64,000 nucleotides of DNA from Bacteroidales bacterium (GTDB lineage Bacteria > Bacteroidota > Bacteroidia > Bacteroidales > UBA932), in assembly GCA_017938925.1 (NCBI GenBank), contig JAGBAO010000011.1:39784-103783 (forward strand), read 5' to 3'. The notes beneath the pieces were generated by a model, which searched no databases, was not told the DNA's origin, and worked only from the letters and a program-made list of their open reading frames with translations. The stretch's first letter is position 1, and each line of letters starts with the position of its first letter. This document shows positions 32,799 to 42,088 of the stretch, in pieces. Made by a program: the position numbers and the translations under genes.

Positions 32799-33041
32799 AT
32801 GAAGAAGGTATTTATGGCGATGGCTATCGTAGCCGCTATGTTCGCTGCAGCATCATGCAATTGCTGCAACAATTCAAAGAAGGCTGAGAAGGCAGCCACT
32901 GAGTGCTGCGCTGATTGCGATAAGAAGGACGACTGCTGCCAGAAGGAGTGCTGCGACTCTACAAAGTGTGCAGACTGCGACAAGGCTGACCAGTGCTGCA
33001 AGCAGTGCGACAGCACCGCAACAGACTGCTGCCAGAAATAG
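32799..33041 (+). CDS. Cysteine-rich lipoprotein, 80 aa
   Basis: From ATG 32799 the product begins with a lipoprotein signal (MKKVFMAMAIVAAMFAAASC). The mature 60 residues contain about 19 cysteines, mostly as CC pairs or CxxC (CCADC, DDCCQKECC, CADCDKADQCC), among Lys, Asp and Glu. This looks like a metal-binding, metallothionein-like surface or periplasmic protein, but it could also be disulfide-linked. A strong terminator follows 20 bases later, so it is a single-gene unit. No named family is recognised. Confidence 0.75.
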   Translation: MKKVFMAMAIVAAMFAAASCNCCNNSKKAEKAATECCADCDKKDDCCQKECCDSTKCADCDKADQCCKQCDSTATDCCQK

Positions 33042-33061
33042 TCCGGCAACGTTTTCCCTAT

Positions 33062-33107
33062 AAAAGTGTTCCAGGTATCTCGAAAAGAAGGTACCTGGAA
33101 CACTTTT
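33062..33107. terminator. Bidirectional terminator
   Basis: AAAAGTGTTCCAGGTA (33062-33077) pairs with TACCTGGAACACTTTT (33092-33107), a 16-bp perfect stem, followed by TTCTATATTT. It serves the lipoprotein gene from the left and the regulator gene from the right. Confidence 0.85.
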
Positions 33108-33132
33108 TCTATATTTCCGTCGCCTGAGCGTC

Positions 33133-33861
33133 TTATCTTAAAATCCTGTCTGCTTTTTCGACCGCTTCCGTGAGTTTGGCTTCGAGGAGCGGTCTTGTGC
33201 TGTCGGTAAGTCTGATATCAGGCAGGTAATAACCAATCGAGGCGATTACTTTCCCGTCTTTGAAAACGGGAGCAGCCATGCATGCGAAGTGATTGTTGAC
33301 CACAGTGAAGCATCTGGTTTTCCTGATCTCTTCAAGGGCATCGAACAACTCTTGTCTGGAGTGGATTTCAGGCCAGGCCTTTCCTGGCATACCGGCAAGT
33401 TTCAGGAAATCGTTGAGTTTGGCCTTGTCGTACTGTGCGATGATAACCTTTGCTGTAGTTGCTTCCCAGACTCCCATCTGGTAGATTACTTTTGCCTGAA
33501 GGGCATGGCTGGCCTCCGCATTATATATATGATAGCGTTTGTCATTTTTTATGACTGTCAGCATGACATTCTCGTTCACCTCATTGCAAAGATTGTCAAC
33601 GACAGGCTTCAGCAGAACTTTCAGTCTGTCTGGGTCGTTATCCGCTCCGGCTATTGTGTATATTTTATCTCCAAGAATATACCCCTTTCTGTACGAGTTC
33701 TGTTCCACGAATCCCAAGTCTTTCATTGTCTTTAGGATGTTGGCGCATGTAGCCCTGTTCATGCCCAGATTGTCGGCTATTTCAGTCAGCGGAATTTCCC
33801 TTTTTCTGTTCTCGGAAAGATACACGAGTATCTTCTCCACCCTTTCTATTACCTGTATCAT
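33133..33861 (-). CDS. IclR family transcriptional regulator
   Basis: A 242-residue IclR-type regulator: an N-terminal winged helix (IPLTEIADNLGMNRATCANIL) and a C-terminal ligand-binding domain (about 75-242) with the usual FTVVNNHFACMAAPVF and GYYLPD blocks. It is divergent from the glycan-degradation locus starting at 34046, so it most likely controls that locus in response to a small acid or sugar. A TATCTTTG box on the minus strand (33883-33890) is its promoter element, and a possible binding half-site overlaps its upstream region. Confidence 0.9.
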   Translation of the reverse strand: MIQVIERVEKILVYLSENRKREIPLTEIADNLGMNRATCANILKTMKDLGFVEQNSYRKGYILGDKIYTIAGADNDPDRLKVLLKPVVDNLCNEVNENVMLTVIKNDKRYHIYNAEASHALQAKVIYQMGVWEATTAKVIIAQYDKAKLNDFLKLAGMPGKAWPEIHSRQELFDALEEIRKTRCFTVVNNHFACMAAPVFKDGKVIASIGYYLPDIRLTDSTRPLLEAKLTEAVEKADRILR

Positions 33862-33955
33862 CTTGCAGTCTCAAATGAGTCGCAAAGATACAAATAATTT
33901 CGTAATGTAAAACAATGGGTAGTAGAGAAGTATACTTTGGTACCCGATTCTATGA

Positions 33956-33972
33956 GTTTTACAATATAAAAC
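33956..33972. promoter_or_regulatory. Candidate IclR operator
   Basis: GTTTTA-CAATA-TAAAAC is a perfect dyad (33956-33972) lying 12 bases upstream of the -33 box of the locus promoter. A related half-site, GTTTTACATTACG on the minus strand (33901-33913), lies in the promoter of the regulator gene itself, so both directions could be controlled. Confidence 0.5.
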
Positions 33973-33983
33973 AGCGATTTTAT

Positions 33984-34014
33984 TTTGCAAAATTAAAATA
34001 AACATTTACCTTTG
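33984..34014 (+). promoter_or_regulatory. Promoter of the glycan-utilisation locus
   Basis: TTTG (33984-33987), exactly 19 bases and TACCTTTG (34007-34014) match the Bacteroidetes consensus. The start would be near 34019, about 27 bases before the ATG at 34046. Confidence 0.75.
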
Positions 34015-34045
34015 CCCCGACTGATAACCCTAAATTCTTCTGACC

Positions 34046-36349
34046 ATGAAAAGATCAAGTCTCTTGGTGGCTCTCTTATTGATGTGTGCAAGTGCCGGCA
34101 TAAATGCACAGGATGCCGGTACGGGGTGCCCGGATGTCTTGAGATTGATAGAAGAGTCGGGAGATTTTGCACCACTGTTTCCTTTTCAGCCGACTCACAA
34201 TGCTCCTGACAACATAACTAATGTACGTACATGGGCAGGTGCGCATGAAGAAGAGGCCGGTGCCACAGGGTTCGTCACGCCAGCGGGAGACGATTTCGTG
34301 GATGGCGCAGGCAACAAGATACGCTTCATCGGAACCCAGTGCGGGATGACAGGATGCTTCCCGACTCATGAACAGGCGGACAGACTGGCAAAGGAATTTG
34401 CGAGATATGGAATCAACATTGTCAGAATGCACTATGTGAGCCATCGTAATCCAAAGGATGGCTATCCGGTGAAGGATTCTTTCATCGAGCCCGTGCAGCT
34501 TGAAAGATTCGATTACTTCATTGCAAAGCTCAAGGAAAACGGCATTTATGTCTATTTCCAGTTGAATATTGCAAGAAAGTTCGGAAGGATAAACGGGTTC
34601 GAGAACGCCCATAAACTTCCGAAGTACAAGAATGGAGTTGACAACGTCAACGAAAGGATGATCGGACTCCAGCAGCGTTTCCACAGGGAAATACTTGAGC
34701 ATGTCAATCCATATACAGGGCTTGCATATAAGGATGAGCCGTGCATAAGCATGATGGAGATTGCCAATGAGAACTCCATCGTTCACAGTTGGTTTTCGCC
34801 GAAGCATAAATTTCCTTCCCTTGTGGAACCTTACAAGAGCGAATTCATCGGCAAGTGGAATGGCTGGCTGAAACGGAAATATGGTGGCACCAGGAATCTG
34901 AAGAAAGCCTGGGGTGAGGAGGTTCCAGTCAATGCCAGAGACCTGGAAAAAGGCCTGGTGGACTGGCCATATACGGAGGATTGGGGAGTTTCAAGTCAAA
35001 GAGCGGAAGACTTCGTGGAATTTCTGGCAGAACTGGAAAACGCATATTTTCCAAGGATGTATGGCAACCTCAAGGATAATCTTGGCATAATACAACCGGT
35101 GACGGGCACCCAGCTTGGATATGGTTTTCATCAGGCTCAGGCCGGAATGGATTATTGCGACATGCACTGCTATTGGTGCCATCCTGCATTCCCTGGGGGG
35201 GGCAGATGGGATAACAGCCATTTCAATGTAAGAAATGAGGCAATAGTCAACAGCTGGGGCCATCCGGCCTCAACCTTCGCTGAGGTCGCTCGTACCCGTT
35301 TGTTGGGCAAGCCTTTCACCGTGAGCGAATTCGATATTCCTAATCTTAATTTTTACAGTGCGGAAGCCGATGTCATGATGGCCGCTCTCGGTGCATTCCA
35401 GGACTGGTCTGCTCTGATTCAATTCTCCTGGATTCTTGATACCGATTATGACAGGGACTTTGTGTGGTCCCAGTTCGACATGTGTTCCGCTCCCCAGAAA
35501 CTGGTGCATTTCCCGGCGTGTCATGCAATGTTTGTCAGAGGTGACGTGAAGAAAGGAAAGGACGATGTCGTGTTTGCACGCCCTTCTGAAATCAAGTCAG
35601 ACATCGCGAAGGTTGCTGAAAGAAAAGCATCTGACGGGCAGGGCTTTTATAAGTCGCTGCTTATGAGAAGCCTGCCTCTGGCAGTCGTTTCCGGCGTGGA
35701 AGTGAAGGAGGCACCCGGCTTGTTCGATACAGAAGGCAGGACAGTAATCAGGACTGAGGAAGATGTTCCGGAACACATAAAGGAAGCTTTCCATAATAAG
35801 CATATGTGCAGCAGTACAGGCGAACTGAAATGGGACTGGCAGGAAAAGGGTGCAGGCTACTTCATGGTTGATACACGGCACACCAAAGTCTTTTCTGGCT
35901 TTGTCCGTGGCAGGTCTTTCATATACAGAGGCATGAGACTCACTCCGGGAAAGACCAGGCTGGATTGGCTTACGCTTTCGATGACATTGACGGAAGCATT
36001 CGAAAAGTCGAAGCCTGGCAATCTCTTGAGACCGGGAAGGTATCTGCTTGCCGCCACCGGTCTTGTCCAGAATACTGATATGAAGATCGTGCAGGTTTCC
36101 GACAAACCGATGAAACTTTCCATTTCGGAAAAGGACGGAGGCAGGCTGGGAACAGGACCGATTCTTTGCGAAGGCATTGAGGCGGAACTTGCTCTGTCAG
36201 GGCTGAAAGACAGAGTCAGATGCTATGCCCTTGATCCAGATGGTAACAGAATGCAGGAAGTTGCCGTGGACTCCAATGAGGCAGGGGAAGCCTTGCTTGT
36301 CATCGGACCTCGGTACCGGACCATATGGTATGAATTAGTAGTGGAATAA
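34046..36349 (+). CDS. Secreted clan GH-A glycoside hydrolase (GH5-like)
   Basis: A 767-residue secreted enzyme with a signal peptide (LLVALLLMCASAGINAQ). The catalytic TIM barrel shows GINIVRMHYVSHR, the acid/base in MMEIANENS (about 241) and the nucleophile in FTVSEFDIP (about 428), as in clan A enzymes that cleave beta-glycosides with retention. The last 200 residues are a beta-rich accessory domain. The exact GH family cannot be fixed by eye. It opens the run of 16 + strand genes and is closely followed by the GH20 gene, so the two probably act on one glycan in the periplasm or at the surface. Confidence 0.8.
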   Translation: MKRSSLLVALLLMCASAGINAQDAGTGCPDVLRLIEESGDFAPLFPFQPTHNAPDNITNVRTWAGAHEEEAGATGFVTPAGDDFVDGAGNKIRFIGTQCGMTGCFPTHEQADRLAKEFARYGINIVRMHYVSHRNPKDGYPVKDSFIEPVQLERFDYFIAKLKENGIYVYFQLNIARKFGRINGFENAHKLPKYKNGVDNVNERMIGLQQRFHREILEHVNPYTGLAYKDEPCISMMEIANENSIVHSWFSPKHKFPSLVEPYKSEFIGKWNGWLKRKYGGTRNLKKAWGEEVPVNARDLEKGLVDWPYTEDWGVSSQRAEDFVEFLAELENAYFPRMYGNLKDNLGIIQPVTGTQLGYGFHQAQAGMDYCDMHCYWCHPAFPGGGRWDNSHFNVRNEAIVNSWGHPASTFAEVARTRLLGKPFTVSEFDIPNLNFYSAEADVMMAALGAFQDWSALIQFSWILDTDYDRDFVWSQFDMCSAPQKLVHFPACHAMFVRGDVKKGKDDVVFARPSEIKSDIAKVAERKASDGQGFYKSLLMRSLPLAVVSGVEVKEAPGLFDTEGRTVIRTEEDVPEHIKEAFHNKHMCSSTGELKWDWQEKGAGYFMVDTRHTKVFSGFVRGRSFIYRGMRLTPGKTRLDWLTLSMTLTEAFEKSKPGNLLRPGRYLLAATGLVQNTDMKIVQVSDKPMKLSISEKDGGRLGTGPILCEGIEAELALSGLKDRVRCYALDPDGNRMQEVAVDSNEAGEALLVIGPRYRTIWYELVVE

Positions 36350-36366
36350 ATATACATCGAACAGAC

Positions 36367-38028
36367 ATGAAAAGAATTATTCTGACAACATTGGCTCTCT
36401 TGGTCGTTTCAATTGTAGCCAAGGCGATAGAGATTGTCCCGCAACCTTCTGTGATGAAGGTGGGCCAGGAAGAAGTCCGTCTTCGCAGCATCGAGCCTTC
36501 GGTTTCCGTTTCCGAGGAGTTGGAGTCCGAGGAGTACAGGCTTGAGGTGACACCAGACGGAATGATAGAGATAACTATAGGCTCGGAGCGTGCTGCCGTA
36601 TGGGCCCGTCATACGTTGGATCAGATTCTTCTTCAAGCACGTAAGGAGGGTAGGAAGAATCTTTATCTCCCTGTCATGTCGGTGGAAGACAGACCGGCCT
36701 TCGGGTATCGTGGAGCGATGCTTGACTGCTCAAGGCATTTCTGGACCGTGAAGCAGATAAAGACATTCATCGATATCATTTCGATGCACAAACTGAACGT
36801 ATTCCACTGGCATCTGACGGACAATAATGGATGGAGAATAGAAATCAGAAAGTATCCGGATCTGGTCAGGATCGGTTCGACACGTCCTTCCACCATGCTT
36901 TCGCACCACTCCACTCCGCGTTCGGAAAGGGTGTATGACGGGAAGGAACATGGTGGATACTATTCACAGGCCCAGATTCGTGAGATCGTGAAATATGCCT
37001 CGGAAAGAGGTGTCGAAATTATCCCGGAAATAGAACTTCCCGGACACTCCCAGGCCGCACTTGCCAGCTATCCGTGGCTGGGATGCAGAGGCAAAGGCTA
37101 TGAGGTCATGATAGATTTTGCAAGAAGTTATGAGGTCATGTGTGCTGGAAAGGAGACCACACTTGAGTTCCTTAAGAATGTGTTTGACGAGGTCTGCGAA
37201 CTTTTCCCGAGTGAGTATATACATATCGGAGGAGACGAGGCTCCGAGGAACAGGTGGAAGGAATGTCCGCATTGTCAGGCTCTGATGAGACGCAATGGAT
37301 ATGAGAGTGAGGCTCAGCTTCAGAGCTATCTGGTCAATGAGGTTGAAAAATATCTCACCGGCAAAGGAAAGAAGATAATAGGTTGGGATGAGATTCTTGA
37401 AGGCGGCGTGTCCAAGACGGCAACAGTCATGTCATGGCGTGGAGTCAGAGGTGGTATCAATGCGGCCAAAATGGGAAATGAAGTGGTGATGGCTCCATCT
37501 AATTATTTCTATCTGGACTTTCCTCAGTCATACAGCACCGATGGGGAGCCGATGGCTTTTCGCGAACGTCCGCTCCCGTTGAGTCAGTCATATTCCTTCA
37601 AACCCTATGCGGGACTGAAGCCGGCACAGCAGAAATATATAAAAGGCATCCAGGCCAACCTTTGGACCGAGTATATTTCCGAATTTGACCATCTCCAGAG
37701 AATGCTTCTGCCAAGGCTTGCCGCAATGGCGGAGATCGCGTGGTGCGGCTCGGCAGCTACCACATATCCTGAGTTCGTGGACCGAATGGAGACTTCGATG
37801 CTTCCTTTATATGATAAGGAAGGATTTTCTTACGCCCCGTATGCATTCGAGACTGCTTCAAAGGTGATCAATGCACTTCAGCTGGACAAGGATGTGGATC
37901 TTGCAGAGATGGAACGGCTCATACGCAAGCAACCGGAAAAATGGAAGAAGGTGGTGGAACTGGTCGAAAAAGGAGAACTTGAGGTACGAGCGGATGGAAT
38001 AATCTTCAACTTCCCTAAAACGAAATAA
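36367..38028 (+). CDS. Beta-N-acetylhexosaminidase, GH20
   Basis: A 553-residue GH20 enzyme that removes terminal GlcNAc or GalNAc by substrate-assisted catalysis. A signal peptide (ILTTLALLVVSIVAKA) precedes a GH20b-type N-terminal domain, and the barrel has RGAMLDCSRHFW, HWHLTDNNGWRIE and the catalytic Asp-Glu pair in IHIGGDEAPR (about 286-287). Late WDEILEGG and the Trp-rich NLWTEY complete the site. Eighteen bases separate it from the upstream glycosidase gene. Its presence indicates that the target glycan contains N-acetylhexosamine. Confidence 0.95.
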   Translation: MKRIILTTLALLVVSIVAKAIEIVPQPSVMKVGQEEVRLRSIEPSVSVSEELESEEYRLEVTPDGMIEITIGSERAAVWARHTLDQILLQARKEGRKNLYLPVMSVEDRPAFGYRGAMLDCSRHFWTVKQIKTFIDIISMHKLNVFHWHLTDNNGWRIEIRKYPDLVRIGSTRPSTMLSHHSTPRSERVYDGKEHGGYYSQAQIREIVKYASERGVEIIPEIELPGHSQAALASYPWLGCRGKGYEVMIDFARSYEVMCAGKETTLEFLKNVFDEVCELFPSEYIHIGGDEAPRNRWKECPHCQALMRRNGYESEAQLQSYLVNEVEKYLTGKGKKIIGWDEILEGGVSKTATVMSWRGVRGGINAAKMGNEVVMAPSNYFYLDFPQSYSTDGEPMAFRERPLPLSQSYSFKPYAGLKPAQQKYIKGIQANLWTEYISEFDHLQRMLLPRLAAMAEIAWCGSAATTYPEFVDRMETSMLPLYDKEGFSYAPYAFETASKVINALQLDKDVDLAEMERLIRKQPEKWKKVVELVEKGELEVRADGIIFNFPKTK

Positions 38029-38055
38029 GTACAACCAAACTAAAATATAAATATT

Positions 38056-38670
38056 ATGAAATCTATTTTATTGTCTGTCCTTTCACTCGCCCTCGTCTTC
38101 ATGACGGCGACCCCTGTGGCTGCTCAGTCAGAAGGGTCAGGAAACCTTCCTGAAAAAATGGTGGTGAAACTGGATTTTACTAAAGACTGGCCGTTCGAAG
38201 AGCCTGTCAAGAGCGAAGATGAGCAGAATAAAAGAGGTGAAACGTATCTGGGAGATACATATACTTTCGCCTATGAGGACGCCTCTGCCTATGGTGAGGA
38301 AGAGTTTCAACTGGAACTGCCTTTCTTTTTCAGAGGCAACGGTGAGCCTTATGTCTATGTCCGCAAGAAATGTTTCTTCCCGGGAAGCAAAAACTGCCGC
38401 ATGACGATCCCTGCCGTGGAGGGAATGCGTCTTGAGTCGGTGATTATGGAGACCAGAAACGGGGCTTCCTTCCCTAAGGGATTCAAGATCAAGAGGGAGG
38501 ATTTCTCAGATATAGCAGAGTGTCTCTCACCTTCGTACAAGGGTTCTCCTGCTGTTGTTGACTTCCCGACACCTGATGGAGCGGATACGGAGCCGGGTGC
38601 AAGGTATTTCATGAGTTTCACGGATGCCGGAACACAGATTACAACAATTACCATAGTATATATGAAATAA
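38056..38670 (+). CDS. Secreted protein with WPF domain, 204 aa
   Basis: A signal peptide (ALVFMTATPVAAQ) is followed by a single beta-rich domain that also occurs in two larger proteins of this locus (38846 and 55461). Shared marks are WPF (about 44), DTYTFAYED, GNGEPYVYV, then RMTIPAV with LESVIME and a late GTQITTITIVYMK. I do not know a named family for it. As it forms a whole protein here, it defines the domain limits at about 160 residues. It may bind the glycan or other surface proteins. Confidence 0.7.
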   Translation: MKSILLSVLSLALVFMTATPVAAQSEGSGNLPEKMVVKLDFTKDWPFEEPVKSEDEQNKRGETYLGDTYTFAYEDASAYGEEEFQLELPFFFRGNGEPYVYVRKKCFFPGSKNCRMTIPAVEGMRLESVIMETRNGASFPKGFKIKREDFSDIAECLSPSYKGSPAVVDFPTPDGADTEPGARYFMSFTDAGTQITTITIVYMK

Positions 38671-38680
38671 TGACTACAAA

Positions 38681-38839
38681 ATGAAAAACTATCAGAACAA
38701 GGCAGGTGATTACCGGACACCGGTATGCCTGCAAATGGAAGTCAAGGCAGAGGGTGTCCTCTGCGGATCTGGCGAAGACGCAAGCTTTATAAATGAAAAT
38801 TTTGAGAATATTACTTACAATGAAGGTGCTTGGGCTTAA
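38681..38839 (+). CDS. Small peptide gene, 52 aa
   Basis: A short frame of 52 codons from ATG 38681, lying 10 bases after the previous gene and 6 before the next. The product has no signal peptide (MKNYQNKAGDYRTPVCL) and contains GVLCGSGED, resembling small peptides that accompany fimbrillin-like and surface-protein genes in Bacteroidales. Its last 15 residues (NENFENITYNEGAWA) match the very C-termini of the two DUF4886 lipoproteins downstream. Function unknown. Confidence 0.6.
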   Translation: MKNYQNKAGDYRTPVCLQMEVKAEGVLCGSGEDASFINENFENITYNEGAWA

Positions 38840-38845
38840 ACTTAA

Positions 38846-40282
38846 ATGAAAATGAAAAAGAATAAGATATTTGCAGCGGTTTTTGCAGTCATGACCGCTG
38901 TGGCATGTACGAACGAATTGGATAATTCGAATCCGAATGAGGATTCTGACCTTGTTCCTGTGGAGTTCACGGGGATGACTGATGGTGGTGTTGAGGATGG
39001 GACAAAGACAACACTGAATTCGTACATTGTCAATTGGGAGGACAAAGATGAAGTGACACTCCTTTCCGGCGAGGAATATGCAACGGCAACCAAGATGACC
39101 ATTTCGGGCATCAATTCGAACGGTTCAGCTACTTTTAACGGACTTGCAGAAAAGGGATCGGCGTCGTTTCTGGCATTATATCCACATAAACCAGATCATC
39201 TGACTGCCAATCCGTATAACGATGGAGGTCTGACAGTCACTATACCTACGGAGCAGAGGCCGGGAGTAGTTGGCGAACGCGATTATACATTTCAGTCAGG
39301 AGCGAATGTCTCGGTGGCATATTCGGAGGACGATGCACTCAAATTCAGAAATATCGGTGCTGTGCTTGTGTTTCAGATGTATAACGGCCATGCGAAATGG
39401 GTGACCAAGGTTGTGCTTAAGGCGAGAAAGTCTGAAACAGAGTACTGTAAACTTACTGGTTCTTCTGTAGTAACATTGGATGAGGAGACAAAACTTCCGG
39501 TAGTGGGTGAAGGTGACACGGAATACATCACGCTTCTTCCGGAGGAAGGCAAGAGTGTCTTTACCGGAGGTCGCTATGCCTTTGTTGTGTATCCTGGGGA
39601 TTATAAGGGATTTGAACTTACGTTCACAGATACGAAGGGTCGTGAATTCACTTACACTAACGATACTCCGCTTTCACTCAAACGTAATCAAAGGAGTGAA
39701 TTTAATAGGTTTGATTATCCAACTCCATCCGGTAGTCTGCTTCCTGAAGGTGACATGACCGTGACTGTTAATTTCAATAATGAAGACAAAAAATGGCCGT
39801 TCATTGAGCTTATATTGGACGCATCTGCCCAATCGAAAAATGGCGACACCTATACATTTCCTTATCCGGCGGAATACAACGGAAAGGAAACTTATGAACC
39901 GTTGACATTTGTTATTTCAAATAATGGCTCAGCTGCATACACATACAATGAAACTAATGGGTATATGAACACCAATTCTAATTATCCTGGTCCAAATCCA
40001 AAGAGTATCGTGTTGCCGGGAATAGCAGACAGGTATCTGAGTGTCGTAAAGATGACTACGACAAACAATGGCAAGTATTTTAAGATTAATGGGGTTGAAT
40101 CGTCGACAACATCAAATGATAATAAAGTTGCCGAACTTAAGTTCCCTTTGACTGCAGCGGACGGCACTATAAAATCAGAAGAGGGGACATCATATACGAT
40201 CGATTATATTCACGGGACTTCTCAGATCACCAAACTCGAATTGCACTACACCGCAACCGAACCAGTAGCCGAAACAGAATAA
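38846..40282 (+). CDS. Fimbrillin-like lipoprotein with C-terminal WPF domain
   Basis: A 478-residue lipoprotein (signal IFAAVFAVMTAVAC). Residues about 30-300 look like a fimbrillin-type beta domain: GTKTTLNSYIVNWEDKDEV and the later ASFLALYPHKP are typical of such N-terminal domains. From about 316 it carries the WPF domain (KWPFIELI, DTYTFPYPAEY, SIVLPGIADRYLSVVKM). Start at 38846 or the ATG at 38852. It probably sits on the outer membrane and helps bind the substrate or other components of the locus. Confidence 0.75.
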   Translation: MKMKKNKIFAAVFAVMTAVACTNELDNSNPNEDSDLVPVEFTGMTDGGVEDGTKTTLNSYIVNWEDKDEVTLLSGEEYATATKMTISGINSNGSATFNGLAEKGSASFLALYPHKPDHLTANPYNDGGLTVTIPTEQRPGVVGERDYTFQSGANVSVAYSEDDALKFRNIGAVLVFQMYNGHAKWVTKVVLKARKSETEYCKLTGSSVVTLDEETKLPVVGEGDTEYITLLPEEGKSVFTGGRYAFVVYPGDYKGFELTFTDTKGREFTYTNDTPLSLKRNQRSEFNRFDYPTPSGSLLPEGDMTVTVNFNNEDKKWPFIELILDASAQSKNGDTYTFPYPAEYNGKETYEPLTFVISNNGSAAYTYNETNGYMNTNSNYPGPNPKSIVLPGIADRYLSVVKMTTTNNGKYFKINGVESSTTSNDNKVAELKFPLTAADGTIKSEEGTSYTIDYIHGTSQITKLELHYTATEPVAETE

Positions 40283-40286
40283 GACC

Positions 40287-42062
40287 ATGATGTTTTTCAA
40301 AAATTCCCATATGCCGCTGCACGCAGCAGCGGCTATGGCCCTGCTATCTCTAATGCCTTTTGTTTCCTGTCAGCAGGAAGCAAGACCGGAAGAAGGGCGG
40401 CAGGACATCCAGATCGTTGAAGGAGACTCATTCCATGCCACTATCGAAGAAGGCGCCTTGTCCAAGACTGCGATAGGAGAGTCGGGAGAGAGCAACTGCA
40501 CTATGGTGTGGTCGGAAAACGACCGTGTATCAGCCTTCATGCAGAACACATCGCTCTGGCAGTATATTGTCAATCCGGAAGCAGCAGGTACGGCATCCGC
40601 AGAATTCATGAGGGTGCAGGATGGAACCTCAGATTCTGGAGTGTCATTGACTCACAATGTCATCTGGTATCCTTATGACGAAGATGTAGAGTGCACCGCT
40701 GCAGATGCTGCTTACGAACTTTCAGTAGTGTTGCCTCAGGATCAGACCTATGCGGAGAACAGTTTCGGTGAAGGAGCCTTTCCGATGGTCGCTGTAGATG
40801 AGGATAGAGACGTATCCTTCAAGAATGTGTGCGGAGGAATCAAGTTGCTGTTGAAAGGCACGATAAAGGTGGCTTCCATTGAAGTCGAAGGAAAGGATTC
40901 CGAACCCTTGTCAGGAGCTGCTACGGTTACAGCCTATGCTGATGACACCAAACCTGAGGTGGTAATGGCTTCCGGAGCGTCTTCCTCTGTCATACTGAAT
41001 TGTGGCGGAGTCCAGCTTGACCTGAATACAGCCACGGAATTCATTCTGATCCTTCCGCCTGTGACTTTCACGAATGGCTTTGATGTGACTATTACAGACA
41101 TTGACGGTCATAAATACGTGCTGACAGCAATGAACGGCTCTGTCATCTCAAGGTCTTCACTGCTTGTCATGCCGGAGATTGTTGTTGATGACCATAAGAC
41201 CATAAGGATTCTTGCGATAGGCAACAGCTTCTCTGTAGATGCAATGGAATATCTCTATGGTATCCTCTGGGATCTTGGATATAGAAAGATCATATTGGGA
41301 GATATGTATAAGGCAGGATGTTCACTTGAGGAACATGCCGGATGGTTCGCAGGAAATGTGGGCAGCAACTATACATTTTATCAGAATACGACGGGCGAGT
41401 GGATCAGAACATTCGAATACAAGCCTCTTGATGCACTTCATTATGCGGACTGGGATTTCATAACCATGCAGCAGGGAAGTATGAACACAGGCTTGGAGGA
41501 TACTTTTGAACCATACCTGGGCAATCTGATTGCCATAGTGACCCGGGAGTGTCCGGATGCCAGGCTTTACTGGCACATGACATGGGCTTATCACAGGGAG
41601 TCGGATCATGCTGCTTTCCCTAGTTATGACAGCGATCAGATGACCATGTACAACGCCATTGTGAATGCAGTGAAGACCAGGGTACTGGCAAGGGAAGAAT
41701 TTGTAGATATCATTCCTAACGGAACAGCGGTTCAGAATATGCGTACCAGCTTCCTTGCAGATAATCTCACCCGTGACGGCTATCATCTTTCTCTGAGGGA
41801 GGGACGCTTCCTCGCGGCCTTGACTTACGCAAAGATTCTCACGGGATGCGACCTGGCCGAGATATCCTATACACCGGAACAGTATGAGTATGACGATCTT
41901 CTGGTTGCAGCAATCAAGGATGCCGTGGACAAGGCGTGTGCGAATCCGTTTGAAGTGACGATGTCATCATATCCACTGGCAGATTATCCGGGACGTACCC
42001 CATTTACAAATGAGGAATTTGAAAATGTATCATCCGGCTATGAGAGCGGGGACTGGCAATAG
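40287..42062 (+). CDS. Lipoprotein: fimbrillin-like domain plus DUF4886 SGNH-type domain
   Basis: A 591-residue lipoprotein (signal ending MPFVSC). An N-terminal fimbrillin-like part (about 30-305; SKTAIGESGE, MVWSENDRV) is followed by a DUF4886 domain (from about 310) with the SGNH-like block RILAIGNSFSVDAMEY and late TRDGYHLS. DUF4886 proteins are thought to be esterase-like enzymes acting on acylated glycans, though few are tested. The end carries the FTNEEFENV...GDW tail shared with two other products. It is paralogous to the next gene over the DUF4886 part. Confidence 0.82.
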   Translation: MMFFKNSHMPLHAAAAMALLSLMPFVSCQQEARPEEGRQDIQIVEGDSFHATIEEGALSKTAIGESGESNCTMVWSENDRVSAFMQNTSLWQYIVNPEAAGTASAEFMRVQDGTSDSGVSLTHNVIWYPYDEDVECTAADAAYELSVVLPQDQTYAENSFGEGAFPMVAVDEDRDVSFKNVCGGIKLLLKGTIKVASIEVEGKDSEPLSGAATVTAYADDTKPEVVMASGASSSVILNCGGVQLDLNTATEFILILPPVTFTNGFDVTITDIDGHKYVLTAMNGSVISRSSLLVMPEIVVDDHKTIRILAIGNSFSVDAMEYLYGILWDLGYRKIILGDMYKAGCSLEEHAGWFAGNVGSNYTFYQNTTGEWIRTFEYKPLDALHYADWDFITMQQGSMNTGLEDTFEPYLGNLIAIVTRECPDARLYWHMTWAYHRESDHAAFPSYDSDQMTMYNAIVNAVKTRVLAREEFVDIIPNGTAVQNMRTSFLADNLTRDGYHLSLREGRFLAALTYAKILTGCDLAEISYTPEQYEYDDLLVAAIKDAVDKACANPFEVTMSSYPLADYPGRTPFTNEEFENVSSGYESGDWQ

Positions 42063-42088
42063 TAAGCAATAACTGTCAGCATGATGTT

